A stretch of 64,000 nt of DNA from Streptomyces sp. ISL-66 (GTDB taxonomy: Bacteria; Actinomycetota; Actinomycetes; Streptomycetales; Streptomycetaceae). The notes under the pieces are model-generated. The model saw only the letters and a program-made list of their open reading frames with translations, did no database searches and had not been told where the DNA came from. The stretch spans positions 62,001 through 126,000 of the forward strand of contig NZ_JAGGOW010000065.1 in assembly GCF_018614135.1 (NCBI RefSeq), given 5' to 3'. Both the position numbers and the translations under genes were made by a program. Shown here in pieces: positions 46,272-56,148 of the stretch; the stretch's first letter is position 1, and the number at the start of each line of letters is the position of its first letter.

Positions 46272-47573
46272 TCAATCCCTCTCCGAGTCGGCATGTGCCT
46301 TGATTTCAGATGGCTCCCTGGCGAGTTCCTCGGTGGTCGCCCGGTCCGAGGACTCGGATTGCCACCGAACGAACTTCGGCAAGGCAACGGCCAGCAACGC
46401 TGCCGCGAGAACGGATGTCGCGCCGCCGATGACGGCGGACAGGCCGGGTGAGGTGATCGCGCCGAGCGCGCCGGCGCGCATACCGCCGAGCTGTGGACCT
46501 CCGGCGCCCACGACGAATTCGACCGCGCTCACCCTGCTCCGGTAGTTGTCGTCCACCGTGGTCTGGACGATCGTCGTGAGGTAGACGGCGCTGATGACGT
46601 CCGCCATACCTGCGACAACCAGGAGCGCGATCGCGAGTACCGGAACCTGGACCAGCCCGAAGATCGCGATGCAGGTTCCCCATGCGCCAGCCGCGAGCAG
46701 CATGCCCCGGCCCTTGTGGGTGGCCCGACAGGCCCGCCCGGAGAACAGCGATCCCAGGACGCCTCCGACGGCCGGCGCCGCCATCAGCATGCCGAGCGTC
46801 TCGGCTTTGCCCCCCAGATTCAGATCATTGATCGCCGGAAGCAGAGCGGTCGGGGTCGCGAGCAGAGTCAGGCTCAGATCGGTGAGGAACGCACCCCTGA
46901 GGACGTTGTTCACGCGGATGTAGCGCAGGGCGGCGACGATCGCCTTGGCACCGGGGCGGGCGATCAATCCTTGCGGCGGCATGGCCGGGAGCTTCGCGAC
47001 GACGTAGATCGCAACGATGAAGCTGAGAGCGTCCACGGCGTAACACACCTGCAGTCCCCAGACCCCGGCGACCGCACCGGCGAGGATCGGACCTGCGATC
47101 CCGGCGAAATGCATGGTGAGCATGGTGAGGGCGGCGCCTGCCGGGATCTGGTCCTTGGGCAGCAGGTGCGCCATGAAGGTCCGTTTGGCCGGGACGCTGA
47201 CGGCGCCGAGGGTCGACTGCGCGATGCACAGGACGTACAGCAGCCAGAGCCGGTCGTTCCCGGCGATGGCCTGCACGGCGAATGCCAGCGACACCGCCAC
47301 CTGGCCGCCACCGGCGAAAAGGACGATCTTCCTGCGGTCGTACGTGTCGCCGAGCGTGCCTCCGACGAGCGCCATGGACAGCATGGGAATCACGGTGCAC
47401 AAACCGATGACGCCGACCGCCAGAGTGCTCTTCGTGAGCAGATAGACCTGGAGCGCCACGGCGAAAACGGTCATCTGCCCGCCAACACCGGAAACGGCTT
47501 GCCCGAACCAGAGCCGGCGGAATTCCGGCGACTGCCGCAGTGGCGTCACGTCGAGCGTCAGCTTCCTGTCCAT
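46272..47573 (-). CDS. MFS transporter, probable product exporter
   Basis: 433 aa, about 12 transmembrane helices. Motif A-like GGTLGDTYDRRKIVLF lies after helix 2, as in enterobactin-exporter-like MFS proteins. ATG 47573 follows GAAGGA. Ends one base before the amidinotransferase start, so the two are co-transcribed. Confidence 0.9.
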   Translation of the reverse strand: MDRKLTLDVTPLRQSPEFRRLWFGQAVSGVGGQMTVFAVALQVYLLTKSTLAVGVIGLCTVIPMLSMALVGGTLGDTYDRRKIVLFAGGGQVAVSLAFAVQAIAGNDRLWLLYVLCIAQSTLGAVSVPAKRTFMAHLLPKDQIPAGAALTMLTMHFAGIAGPILAGAVAGVWGLQVCYAVDALSFIVAIYVVAKLPAMPPQGLIARPGAKAIVAALRYIRVNNVLRGAFLTDLSLTLLATPTALLPAINDLNLGGKAETLGMLMAAPAVGGVLGSLFSGRACRATHKGRGMLLAAGAWGTCIAIFGLVQVPVLAIALLVVAGMADVISAVYLTTIVQTTVDDNYRSRVSAVEFVVGAGGPQLGGMRAGALGAITSPGLSAVIGGATSVLAAALLAVALPKFVRWQSESSDRATTEELAREPSEIKAHADSERD

Positions 47574-47667
47574 GCCGTCCAGATCCTTCCTCGCTCGTGA
47601 ATAGGGGTCGGTTGCGTCGAGCAGACGCAATGCATTCTCGACACCACGCCTGCGCGCCCGCTTGGGA

Positions 47668-48828
47668 TCAATGGCGAAGGCTCACGGGCAGCGCTTTCAG
47701 ATTGCGAAGCGTCGCGGAGCGCATATATCTGGGCTCGCCTGCCAAGGTCAATTCCGACGGCCGCTCGTTCAGGAAGTCGATGAGCTCATACAGCCAGTCC
47801 GTTGCGAGTTGTGCGCCGGCACAGATGTGCGGACCCCATCCGAATCCCAGATGTTGGTTGGGTGAACGGTCGAGAATGAGCTCATCCGGCTGGGCGAAGT
47901 ACTCCGGATCCCGGTTGGCAGCGGCGAAAAGGGTCACGACGGCCTCACCCTGCTCGATCGTGGTGTCGCCGATCTTCGTTCGCTCGGTCGCCACCCGGCT
48001 CGTGCCCTGGGCCGGGCTGCAGAAGCGGATCAGCTCCGCCACCCCCGTAGCCATCAGACTGCGATCGCGCAGCTGATCGAGTACGTGTGGATGCTGCAGC
48101 AGAGCCAGGACGACGGCTCCGGTCGATGCATAGACCGTGCTGTAACTGGCGTTGAAAACCGCACTCACCGTGTTCCGGACGTATGCGTCCGGCATCGTTT
48201 TCGTGTGCGGACTCTCCCGCAGGCTCGCGATCATTCCCGGAAGCCGGGTCTTCACGAACCACGCCTTCATCATCGCGTGAAGTTCGAGTCCCACTTCCTC
48301 CCCGGGCTCGGTGTGGCTCGGCTCGAGCCCGCTGTCCATCCGCCGGGTCAGCCCTTCGAAGATCCTCACGTAGGTTTCCAGCGCCGGCGGTTCCACGCCA
48401 ACCAGGTCACAGGTGATCTGCAGCGCGAGTGGGGCCGCGACCTCGCTCATGAGGTCGAACTCGTCGCGATCGCGGAGCCGTTCGAAATGCCCCTCGAGAT
48501 CGGGTCGGGCGCGCCGGCAGATGTCCCGGGTGTCCGGTGCCCGCATGGCGTTGACGATCAGAGCACGCAACTTCGCCTGCTCCGGCGGGTCCTGGTATTG
48601 GATGTTCATTCGCCCCTCGGGAACGTCGGCCCCGACGCGGCGCAAGTCCCGAGCCCACAACTCGTGGTTGCGCAACACCTCTCGGCAATCGCGGTATCGA
48701 GTGAGCACCCAGGACTGCATCTGCTCGTGCCAGAACACCGGCGCACGGGCGCGCAACTCGGCATAGACCGGATACGGGTCGACAATCGTGGCCCAGTCCA
48801 ATGGGTTGTAGCTGATGGATGTCGTCAT
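47668..48828 (-). CDS. Cytochrome P450, probable peptide cross-linking enzyme
   Basis: 386 aa. Heme motif FGWGPHICAGAQLA with the thiolate Cys near residue 335; ExxR is ELIRF. The I helix reads FNASYSTVYAS, lacking the common acidic AGxET/D. Located directly downstream of the seven-codon gene MRYDHCL. In biarylitide clusters a P450 cross-links Tyr3 and residue 5 of an MRYxH peptide. That assignment is by context and motif. Confidence 0.9.
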   Translation of the reverse strand: MTTSISYNPLDWATIVDPYPVYAELRARAPVFWHEQMQSWVLTRYRDCREVLRNHELWARDLRRVGADVPEGRMNIQYQDPPEQAKLRALIVNAMRAPDTRDICRRARPDLEGHFERLRDRDEFDLMSEVAAPLALQITCDLVGVEPPALETYVRIFEGLTRRMDSGLEPSHTEPGEEVGLELHAMMKAWFVKTRLPGMIASLRESPHTKTMPDAYVRNTVSAVFNASYSTVYASTGAVVLALLQHPHVLDQLRDRSLMATGVAELIRFCSPAQGTSRVATERTKIGDTTIEQGEAVVTLFAAANRDPEYFAQPDELILDRSPNQHLGFGWGPHICAGAQLATDWLYELIDFLNERPSELTLAGEPRYMRSATLRNLKALPVSLRH

Positions 48829-48874
48829 TGGCCTTCGTTCCTGTCTTAGGTCACGGCGGATCATGCGTGAAGCG

Positions 48875-48906
48875 AGGTCGGGCCCGGCGTCACCCGGGCC
48901 CGACCT
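48875..48906 (-). terminator. Attenuator hairpin between minigene and P450
   Basis: A perfect 13-bp stem (arms 48875-48887 and 48894-48906) with a six-base loop, beginning eight bases past the MRYDHCL stop. Likely limits read-through into the P450. Confidence 0.75.
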
Positions 48907-48913
48907 GCTCGAA

Positions 48914-48937
48914 CTAGAGGCAGTGGTCGTACCGCAT
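48914..48937 (-). CDS. Seven-residue peptide MRYDHCL, biarylitide-like RiPP precursor
   Basis: Seven codons and TAG. ATG 48937 has a near-perfect AAAGGAGG seven bases upstream, unusual for a chance short frame. MRYxH is the substrate pattern of biarylitide P450s (for example MRYYH). Here Asp replaces residue 4 and Cys-Leu extend the end. The P450 starts 85 bases downstream. Confidence 0.8.
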   Translation of the reverse strand: MRYDHCL

Positions 48938-48985
48938 GGCAACCCCTCCTTTCCGGTGGGAAACATCGGCCGCGGACTCGCGCGA

Positions 48986-49006
48986 CCGGGGCGCAGAAAG
49001 CCCCGG
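48986..49006 (-). terminator. Small hairpin between the 52-residue gene and the minigene
   Basis: CCGGGGC-GCAGAAA-GCCCCGG, a 7-bp stem just after the secreted peptide's stop at 49008. Confidence 0.5.
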
Positions 49007-49007
49007 C

Positions 49008-49166
49008 CTACCTTGCGGCGTAGCGGCAGGAGAGGGACGGAATCGCCTTGGTGTGTTCTACCTGCGATGCGAAGGCCGCCGCCGGGACCAGCACGACGGT
49101 GCCGGCCAGGGCCACGGTGGCCGTGGCCATGAACAACAGACGACGTGTCCAGGAATACCCATTCAT
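49008..49166 (-). CDS. Small secreted peptide
   Basis: 52 aa. ATG 49166 follows AAGGGAG. TRRLLFMATATVALAGTVVL is a signal peptide, probable cleavage after AAAFA. The mature part SQVEHTKAIPSLSCRYAAR has one Cys. It is on the same strand, 70 bases before MRYDHCL; it may belong to the cluster or be an independent exported peptide. Confidence 0.6.
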   Translation of the reverse strand: MNGYSWTRRLLFMATATVALAGTVVLVPAAAFASQVEHTKAIPSLSCRYAAR

Positions 49167-49833
49167 CAGACTCTCCCTTGAGTTATGCGGGGCTTTCTCT
49201 TTTGGCCCGCCAGAAATGAGATGAAAGCTCGGCCTCGCATTCGTTATGAGTAGGAGTTGGTGTGGTGAGGCCATGGCTTCAAATAAACCCGACCGGGCAA
49301 GACGGGTCACGCCACTGAAAAGCGTGACTTGACACCCTTGCGGAATCCGGATATGAGCCATGGATCACGCTGCGAACGCGGGACGGGACCGGATATCGCG
49401 CGGCCGACCCCTTCGGCCTTGCCTCCAGCGAGAACGAACGTGGCCAGATCGCAGATCGCAGATCTCGGTACGGGGCACGCCGTCGTTCCGCATGGCGTTC
49501 TGCCGACTCGTCTTCCCGGTTGTGCACGACGGCCTCGCCGTCAGGGCGAGCCAAGCCCGCCTTCTGCCAGGCTGAGGCCTTCCCTGCCCCACCAAGGCCC
49601 GCGCACGACGCGGGCGCGCCCGCCTTGCCGGCGCGGACGGCCTCCTGGCTTCGCTCCGGCCTGCTGGCGCCCGGCGGCGCGCTGCGTGCGGCAGGTGGCG
49701 AGGGAGACCCCTCTGCGGCTGGAGCGGTCGGCTCCGCGGCGGCCGGGCCGCCCTGACCCGCGTATCACGGCGCTCGCCCGGTACGGCCCCCGCATCACCG
49801 CCGCCGCCCTGGCCCCCTACCGGTAGCCGCTGC
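49167..49833. other. Gene-poor stretch
   Basis: No convincing gene on either strand. Tandem GCAGATC copies occur at about 49449-49470. Open frames here are Arg/Pro-rich and look like non-coding GC-rich sequence. Confidence 0.45.
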
Positions 49834-50559
49834 TCACTTGCCCTTCGGCCAGTCGTAGCTGCTGGGCACGTCGACCTTCACGTCTGCCGGTCCGAATACG
49901 AGCGCGATCTCGTCGTGGTCCCGAAGCTCGATCGCGGCCGGGTTGCCGGGGCGCTCCTTGCCGTTCACGTAGGCGTGGAATTCGTTGGCGCCGCCGGCCT
50001 TCAGCCCGCCGATGGAGTCCGACGTGAGGGCGAGGTCCCATTCGGTCATGAACTGGCCGAGGGAGAAAGTGGCCTTGACCGGGGACTCGACATGGATCAC
50101 GCCGTTCTCCGCGTGGGTGTGCAGCGGGCTGATCTGCTGCGCCTTGTGGTCGATGCCGATGTCCGCGGGGACAACCACCGCTTTGCCGTTCACGATGACG
50201 TCCAGGTGGGTGTGGATGTGCTCGACGTTGCCCTCCTCGCCCAGCATCAGCAGCCCCGCTGCCGCGGCCCGCGCGGAAGCATCGTTTGGCGCGGGCCACG
50301 GCGGGCTGGTCACACGGCCCGAGGCGGTCTTCATCGGAGTGACCGGTATGCCCGCCTCGGGAGCCGTGGACCGGGACGGCCCGCCTCCTGTGGAGAGCAC
50401 CGCGATCGTGAGCCCGGCGATGACCGCGGCCACCACGATGCTCACGATCATTGCGAACCGCAGTCGGCGGCGGCGTTCGGCACGCGCCGCCTGCTCACTC
50501 AGCGCGGAACCTTGGGCACGACGGCCCTGCGGCCGATCACTGTCAGGCGTGCGAGGCAT
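49834..50559 (-). CDS. Membrane-anchored hypothetical protein
   Basis: 241 aa. One transmembrane helix at about residues 35-60 (FAMIVSIVVAAVIAGLTIAV), then an extracellular domain with histidine pairs HIHTHLDV and ISPLHTHAENGVIHV. These may bind metal; the family is conserved in actinobacteria but unassigned. ATG 50559. Confidence 0.7.
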   Translation of the reverse strand: MPRTPDSDRPQGRRAQGSALSEQAARAERRRRLRFAMIVSIVVAAVIAGLTIAVLSTGGGPSRSTAPEAGIPVTPMKTASGRVTSPPWPAPNDASARAAAAGLLMLGEEGNVEHIHTHLDVIVNGKAVVVPADIGIDHKAQQISPLHTHAENGVIHVESPVKATFSLGQFMTEWDLALTSDSIGGLKAGGANEFHAYVNGKERPGNPAAIELRDHDEIALVFGPADVKVDVPSSYDWPKGK

Positions 50560-50699
50560 AAGACGGGTCACTGTTCCTCGGCAGTCGGTTGTCGACCACA
50601 CCCTGCACGAAAGAAATAATTGGGGTGATATCCACTTCAAGGCTACGCGTCGGCGACACTCGGCGCCCCTCGACAGCAGCCTTGACTTCGCCTCAGGGA

Positions 50700-51260
50700 G
50701 AGGGCCTTGGCATCACAGCACACCGGGCACCGCACGGCGTCCGACCGATGAGTGACAGCCCAAGGACCTGTAACAAGGCGCTGGCACCGCTGATGGTGAA
50801 CCGCAGGTTGTAGCCGCCGGCCCGCAGCCCCCTGGTGGGAACGCGTCGCAGATCCGCAGCCTGATCGGACTCGTGCTGTTCCCGCCGCGCGGCGGGTTCC
50901 ATCCGGCGCCGTTCGGCGGGGGCGGGGTGCTCGCGCTGACAGTCGGCGCGGAAACGCCCGCGTCATAGGTGAACTTTTCCGCGGCGGAGATGGGGCTGGT
51001 GCCGTTCGGGGTGGTCACGGTGACGTCCACCGTGCCCTGCCCCTGCGGGCGCTACGTTCGCGGTCAGCGGGGTGCCGCCGGCGGCGAGATCGCCGATCTT
51101 CGAAGTAGGCATGGAAGCGGCTCGACCCGGCGTCGTAGTGCACCTGCGGGTCAGTGCCCGGGGTTCGACGCGAAGCCGAAGAAGGCGCCCAGGCCGAAGG
51201 GGGAGCCCACGGCGTTGCCGGACTTGGCGCCCGGGATGGGACGCCGGGCTGAGGCTCGGG
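50700..51260 (-). pseudogene. IPT/TIG-domain surface protein remnant
   Basis: VDVTVTTPNGTSPISAAEKF is the end of an IPT/TIG beta domain; VHYDAGSSRFHAYFED and TPLTANVAPAGAG lie in other frames. Several frame breaks and no start. The remainder of 50560-51438 is non-coding. Confidence 0.5.
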
Positions 51261-51438
51261 GACGCGCGGTCCGATGCACGGAACGACAGCGGACGGCCGA
51301 ATACCTGCGACGGCCAGTGGGCACCGGCCCGGAAGGTATCTGATGCACCGATACCGAAGCCGATCTCCCGCGCCGGTCCCCCAGAGTTTCCGCGTAAAGC
51401 GCCCCTTCCCTGACACAACCAAGGGCGCAGGGGTTGTG

Positions 51439-52075
51439 TCAGGCGTGGTTGACTGGGAGGACGTCCGGGGAGATGGCGGCGGCGTGGGCGGCGGCGCTGG
51501 TCATGTGGCGGCGGTGGTGACGGCGGCCGAGGACCTCGTAGCCGACTTCCTCCGGGGAGCGGTTGACGTCACCGACGACGACCTGCTCGCCCTCGACCAC
51601 CATCTCCCCGCCCACCGTGCGTGGCGCGGGCGCCGCACCAGCACAGGGCCTCGACTTGGAGCTGTTCCAGGCGGTCCGCCAGCTCGATCAGGCGCTGCGA
51701 GCCCGGGAAGAGCTTCGTACGGAAGTCCGTGGTGATGCCGAAGGCGAAGACGTCCAGGCCCAGGTCATCGACGATCCGAGCCCACTGGTCGATCTGCTCC
51801 GGCGCGAGGAACTGGGCCTCGTCCACGATCACGTAGTCCGCCTTACCGCCCTTGGAGAGCTGCGCCACCAGGTACGCGTACAGGTCCATGCCCTCCGGTG
51901 CCTCCACCGCCTCCGTCACCAGGCCCAGGCGGGAGGACAGCTTGCCCTCCCCCGCACGGTCGTCACGGGGGAAGATGACGCCCTGAAGCCCCCCGCGCGT
52001 CGCGGTTGTGGGCGATCTGGAGCGCCAGTGTCCTTTTGCTCGGCCATCCACCATGTCCGGGTCCACCATCCCCTG
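51439..52075 (-). pseudogene. tdk: Thymidine kinase fragment C
   Basis: Nearly full-length but without the N-terminal strand. DDRAGEGKLSSRLGLVTEAV and DEAQFLAPEQIDQWARIVDD are readable. An 11-base deletion near ATHN shifts the C-terminal frame, and the 5' part is also shifted. The right end includes the shared PSKRTLALQIAHN block. Confidence 0.82.
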
Positions 52076-52186
52076 CCGGCGGGACCACATCCAGCACTCC
52101 GCGACCACGTAGTCGACCTTGCCGTGCCCGCGACAGGCACTCCACCACACATGCGTAGAGGTCCAGCGCCGGGGTTGCCTCCAGAC

Positions 52187-53221
52187 TCACGGAGACGAAG
52201 GGGAGGCCTCTTTGCGGAGGGGGTCTGGGACCGGGTCGCCGGAGAGGCGGACCGTGCTGAGGATGCGCATGACCAGGTCGTCGCGGACGGCTCCCTGGAC
52301 GCCCGACCGGCCGTAGAAGTCCCAGGCGACGAAGTCGCCCTTGGAATTCTTGAAGCCGAAGGCGATCGCCCATCCGTCCCCCGCGCACTTGTGGTCCTTC
52401 TTGGCGCCCTCGGTGCGGGCCTTCACGTAACTCCCCTTGACTCCGGCCTTGGTTGTGTAGGCCACCGGCTTGTCCCACCTGACGACCTCCTTGTCCGGGG
52501 ACGCGAACGCGGAGTATGCCCAGGCCGTCGCCGTCTTCTCGGCGACCTCGTCGGTGGTCTTTGCGCCGTCGGCGCCCTTGGTACCGGTGGACGCGAGCGC
52601 GATGTCGTTGACGTAGCCGTCGCCGTTGGCATCCAGACTGCACCACTTCTTCTTGAAGAAGGCGGGCGCGGTGTGCCCGATCACCGGCTTGTCGGGGTCC
52701 TTGTCGTCCGAGAAGCCGCTGAAGATCTGCGGCCCCAGGACTTCCCAGTCCGGCGGTACGTCGAAGGCGGTGCCGTGCGCCGGATTCACCACGACCTTCC
52801 AGCCCTTGACCGTCGACTTCACGGTGCCCGGGGCGCCCGAGGTCACGGAGGCGGACGGGGAACCGGAGGCGGGTGCAGGGGAAGCCGACCCCCCGGCGCC
52901 GTCCGCCCTGCCGCCGTCCCGGAAGAGGACCGCGGCGGTCACCGCGACGGCCACCCCCGCAGCCACCGTCACCGATATCGCCACGACGGCCTTACGCCGG
53001 GGCGCGGAACGCGGCGCCGGTCCGGGAGGCGGAGTCGGCGCGCCGGACGGGTACTGCTGGTGCGTACCGGGCGTGGCGCCCTGCCAAGGTTGGCCGAATG
53101 TGCCAGGTCCGTAGGGGCCGGTCTGGGCGCCCTGCTGTCCGGGAACCGGCTGCCGGTAAGGGTTTTGCCCCGGGTTCTGCCTGCTCTGGTCCCCATCGGG
53201 CGTCTGCTGTCCTGGCCACAT
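52187..53221 (-). CDS. Membrane protein with Gln/Pro-rich cytoplasmic tail
   Basis: 344 aa. Gln/Pro/Gly-rich first 70 residues, one helix (VVAISVTVAAGVAVAVTAAV), then an exported domain containing TAFDVPPDWEVLGPQIFSGF and KKKWCSLDANGDGYVNDIAL. Similar to DUF8017-type Streptomyces proteins as I remember them. No enzyme motif. Confidence 0.7.
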   Translation of the reverse strand: MWPGQQTPDGDQSRQNPGQNPYRQPVPGQQGAQTGPYGPGTFGQPWQGATPGTHQQYPSGAPTPPPGPAPRSAPRRKAVVAISVTVAAGVAVAVTAAVLFRDGGRADGAGGSASPAPASGSPSASVTSGAPGTVKSTVKGWKVVVNPAHGTAFDVPPDWEVLGPQIFSGFSDDKDPDKPVIGHTAPAFFKKKWCSLDANGDGYVNDIALASTGTKGADGAKTTDEVAEKTATAWAYSAFASPDKEVVRWDKPVAYTTKAGVKGSYVKARTEGAKKDHKCAGDGWAIAFGFKNSKGDFVAWDFYGRSGVQGAVRDDLVMRILSTVRLSGDPVPDPLRKEASPSSP

Positions 53222-53315
53222 GGCGCGCAACAATAGGGCGGTGGCCGCCGCTCGTCACGCCTCGGGGGCGGGGAGGGCTCGGATCCGGCCACCCTTCCCG
53301 CCGGGGTCCCGCGAC

Positions 53316-54926
53316 CTACTTCCCGAAGGACAGCAGGGAGTGGTCCACCTTCTTCGGCTCCGGGCTGCGTACGGACCCGTTGAGCAGGAAGACGCGTCCC
53401 TCGACCCAGGCCAGCCGGACGCTGGAGGGGGAGAAGGCGGATTCGGGCCCCTTGGCGATCTTCGGGCTCTGCAGGAATATCTGGGGCCGGCCTCCGCCCG
53501 TCGGGATGGCCGCCATCGCCGCGGACAGGCCCTTGTCCGTGTCCACGTAGACGACGACCTTCCCCTCCTCGATGGCCAGCGGGAACATGACGCGGCCGTC
53601 GGGGCCCGTCGTGCGCCACTTCACCTGACCGGTGTTGAGGTCGACCGCAATCACCTCGTCGGGCTTGTCGACGCCCAGCGGGTACTTGGCGTCGGGTGTG
53701 CCGCCCGCGATGTAGAGGGTGTCCGCGTCGGCCACCGCCGCGTTGCAGTCGTGCAGGTCGCCGCTGCCGCTGCCCCAGCCGTTGCACCGCTTGCTGACCC
53801 CGAAGGCGGCATTGGTCTGCGAGCGGACCTTGCCGTCGGCGGCGAAGGCCGTGATGTTCCAGACCTTCTCCTGCGTGTTGTAGGTGCTGACGACGAGCGG
53901 GTCCACGGACAGGATCTGGCCGAGGTTCGAGCCCTTCGCGTACTGGTGGCTCCACTTGGCAGCGCCGGTCGCCGGGTCGATCTCCTCGATCACCGACTGC
54001 CGGTCGGCCGAGTCCTGGCCGAAGCAGTCGCGTACGAGCATCAGCCTGGCGGCGGCGCCGCCGACCGTCGCGGGGGCGCAGCCGCTGCTCGGAGTACCGA
54101 AGAGTTTATGCCCGTCGGTGACCGAGAAACCGCTCACGACCGCGGCACGCGCCACCGCGACGGTGTCCCCTGAGATGGCCAGCCGCAACTCCAGATCCTG
54201 GTCGAAGACCTTCTCCTTCGGTATCTCCAGCTTCCAGCCCGCCTGGCCCGTGGCGAGGTCGACCTGCTGGAGGTGGGTGCACTGGGAGGTGGCGCTGTCC
54301 TTCTCGCGGACCCCGACGACGATCTTCCCGTTCGGGCCGGGACTCTCCGGGACCCCGCACAGCGGCGTGGCGAGGGGAAGCCTCCACTTCTCCTTGCCGT
54401 CGGTCGCGGTGTAGGCGGTGACCTCCTTGTACATCGCCTTGATCACGGCGTCCCCCACGCGCCAGGGGCCGTGCTGCGAGGCACCAGAGCCGGCCAGTTC
54501 GGTCCGGTTCGACACCAGCCAGACCCGGCCCTCGCCCGGCTGAATTCCGGCGTTGGGGTCGAAGACGAACGGGGGGCCGCCGGGGCCCTGGCCGTCTCCC
54601 TGGTCCACGGATGCGGACGCGAGGGGGGCGGCGGTGTCGCCGTCCCCGGCGTCGCCGGAGCCGTCGCGCAGGAGGATGTACGAGCCGCCGCCGAGGGCGA
54701 GCAGGGCCGCGACGAGGGCCGCCACCAGCACGCCGGTCCTGCCCCGCAGGCCGCGGCGGGGCGGGCGTACGAAGTCCGCTGCCTGCACCGGCGGTTGCGC
54801 GTAGGGATTGCCCGGCACGGGCCCCGATCCGGGCTGTGGCGTCCGGTAGACCGAGCCGTAGCCCGGCTGGACTGCCTGCGGTTGCCGATCAGGGCCCGGC
54901 AGTTCGTCGAAGTCGCGACGGGTCAT
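53316..54926 (-). CDS. Membrane-anchored PQQ-like beta-propeller protein
   Basis: 536 aa. Pro/Gly-rich N-terminus, helix at about 65-85 (GVLVAALVAALLALGGGSYI), then repeated blades such as VTAYTATDGKEKWRLPLATP, VIEEIDPATGAAKWSHQYAK and VIAVDLNTGQVKWRTTGPDG. BamB/PQQ-binding-like fold on the outside. Same strand and N-terminal plan as the gene at 52187, so the two are probably related in role. Confidence 0.82.
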   Translation of the reverse strand: MTRRDFDELPGPDRQPQAVQPGYGSVYRTPQPGSGPVPGNPYAQPPVQAADFVRPPRRGLRGRTGVLVAALVAALLALGGGSYILLRDGSGDAGDGDTAAPLASASVDQGDGQGPGGPPFVFDPNAGIQPGEGRVWLVSNRTELAGSGASQHGPWRVGDAVIKAMYKEVTAYTATDGKEKWRLPLATPLCGVPESPGPNGKIVVGVREKDSATSQCTHLQQVDLATGQAGWKLEIPKEKVFDQDLELRLAISGDTVAVARAAVVSGFSVTDGHKLFGTPSSGCAPATVGGAAARLMLVRDCFGQDSADRQSVIEEIDPATGAAKWSHQYAKGSNLGQILSVDPLVVSTYNTQEKVWNITAFAADGKVRSQTNAAFGVSKRCNGWGSGSGDLHDCNAAVADADTLYIAGGTPDAKYPLGVDKPDEVIAVDLNTGQVKWRTTGPDGRVMFPLAIEEGKVVVYVDTDKGLSAAMAAIPTGGGRPQIFLQSPKIAKGPESAFSPSSVRLAWVEGRVFLLNGSVRSPEPKKVDHSLLSFGK

Positions 54927-55099
54927 GGGGTCAGTGTGGCTGGCGGGACGGGCAAACTGGGATACTTTTTTAGACTACTTCCCGTCACCGTGCCCGGTTC
55001 CGGCCCTGGTTCCCCCGGCGCGTGTACCCGCCAGGTGCGGGCGGGCTCACCCAAGTCGACAGCGCCTCCCTCGCGCACGCCGCGTTCGGGCTCACCCTC

Positions 55100-55730
55100 T
55101 CAAGCGTGGTTGACGGGGAGGACGTCCGGGGAGAGGGCGTCGGCATGGGCCGTGGCGCTCGTCATCCGCCTGCGGTGGTGGCGGCGGCACAGGACCTCGT
55201 AGCCGATCTCCTCCGCCGGGCGGTTCACGTCGCCGACGACCACCTGTGCGCCTTCGACCACCATCTCGCCGCCCACCGTACGGCCGTTGTGCGTGGCGCG
55301 GGCGCCGCACCAGCACAGGGCCTCGACTTGGAGCTGTTCCAGGCGGTCCGCCAGCTCGATCAGGCGCTGCGAGCCCGGGAAGAGCTTCGTACGGAAGTCC
55401 GTGGTGATGCCGAAGGCGAAGACGTCCAGGCCCAGGTCGTCCACGATGCGGGCCAACTGGTCGATCTGCTCCGGCGCGAGGAACTGGGCCTCGTCCACGA
55501 TCACGTAGTCCGCCTTACCGCCCTTGGAGAGCTGCGCCACCAGGTACGCGTACAGGTCCATGCCCTCCGGAGCCTCCACCGCCTCCGTCACCAGCCCCAG
55601 GCGGGAGGACAGCTTGCCCTCCCCCGCACGGTCGTCACGGGTGAAGATGACGCCCTGAAGCCCTCGCGCGTCGCGGTTGTGGGCGATCTGGAGAGCCAGG
55701 GTGCTCTTGGTCGACCAACCTCCATCGTCG
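55100..55730 (-). pseudogene. tdk: Thymidine kinase fragment D
   Basis: All tdk codons from KSTLALQIAHNRDARGLQG to DVLPVNHA are in frame. Only the first ~15 residues (the start of the P-loop) are missing: WSTKST stands where GKST is expected. No proper start codon upstream. Confidence 0.82.
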
Positions 55731-56148
55731 GAACCGCTGGCACGCCGACAGGCCCCACGGTCGTCAGCGTGGCCTGGGACGGCTTCGAGCGTCGGCCCCC
55801 GGGCCGCTCCATCCGGTTTCACCACGGCGCGGACTTCGGCACGCGCCACCACCAGACGTGGCTCTGCGGGGCCCGGCCCCGCCCGCTGCACAGCCACCAT
55901 CACCTCCGCCGTCCCGTCCCTGCCGTAGAAGTCGTTCTCATAAGCGCTGAACGGGTGCTGCGCACCTTCACCCCCGGGCCTGGCCGTGCGCGGCAACCGG
56001 AGGTGATCGCCTGGTTCGACCTCGCAGCCCAGGGTCAGGGCGAAGGGGTGACGTCCCGGATGACGCTGGTCGAGACCATACGACGGCAGCACCACCGAGC
56101 AGCGCTGGGACTGGGCCCTCCGGTCACGAGGGCAGGGCTCGCTGAGCG
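55731..56148. other. Gene-poor stretch
   Basis: Open frames on both strands but none with recognisable protein character. May include remnants displaced with fragment D. Confidence 0.4.
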
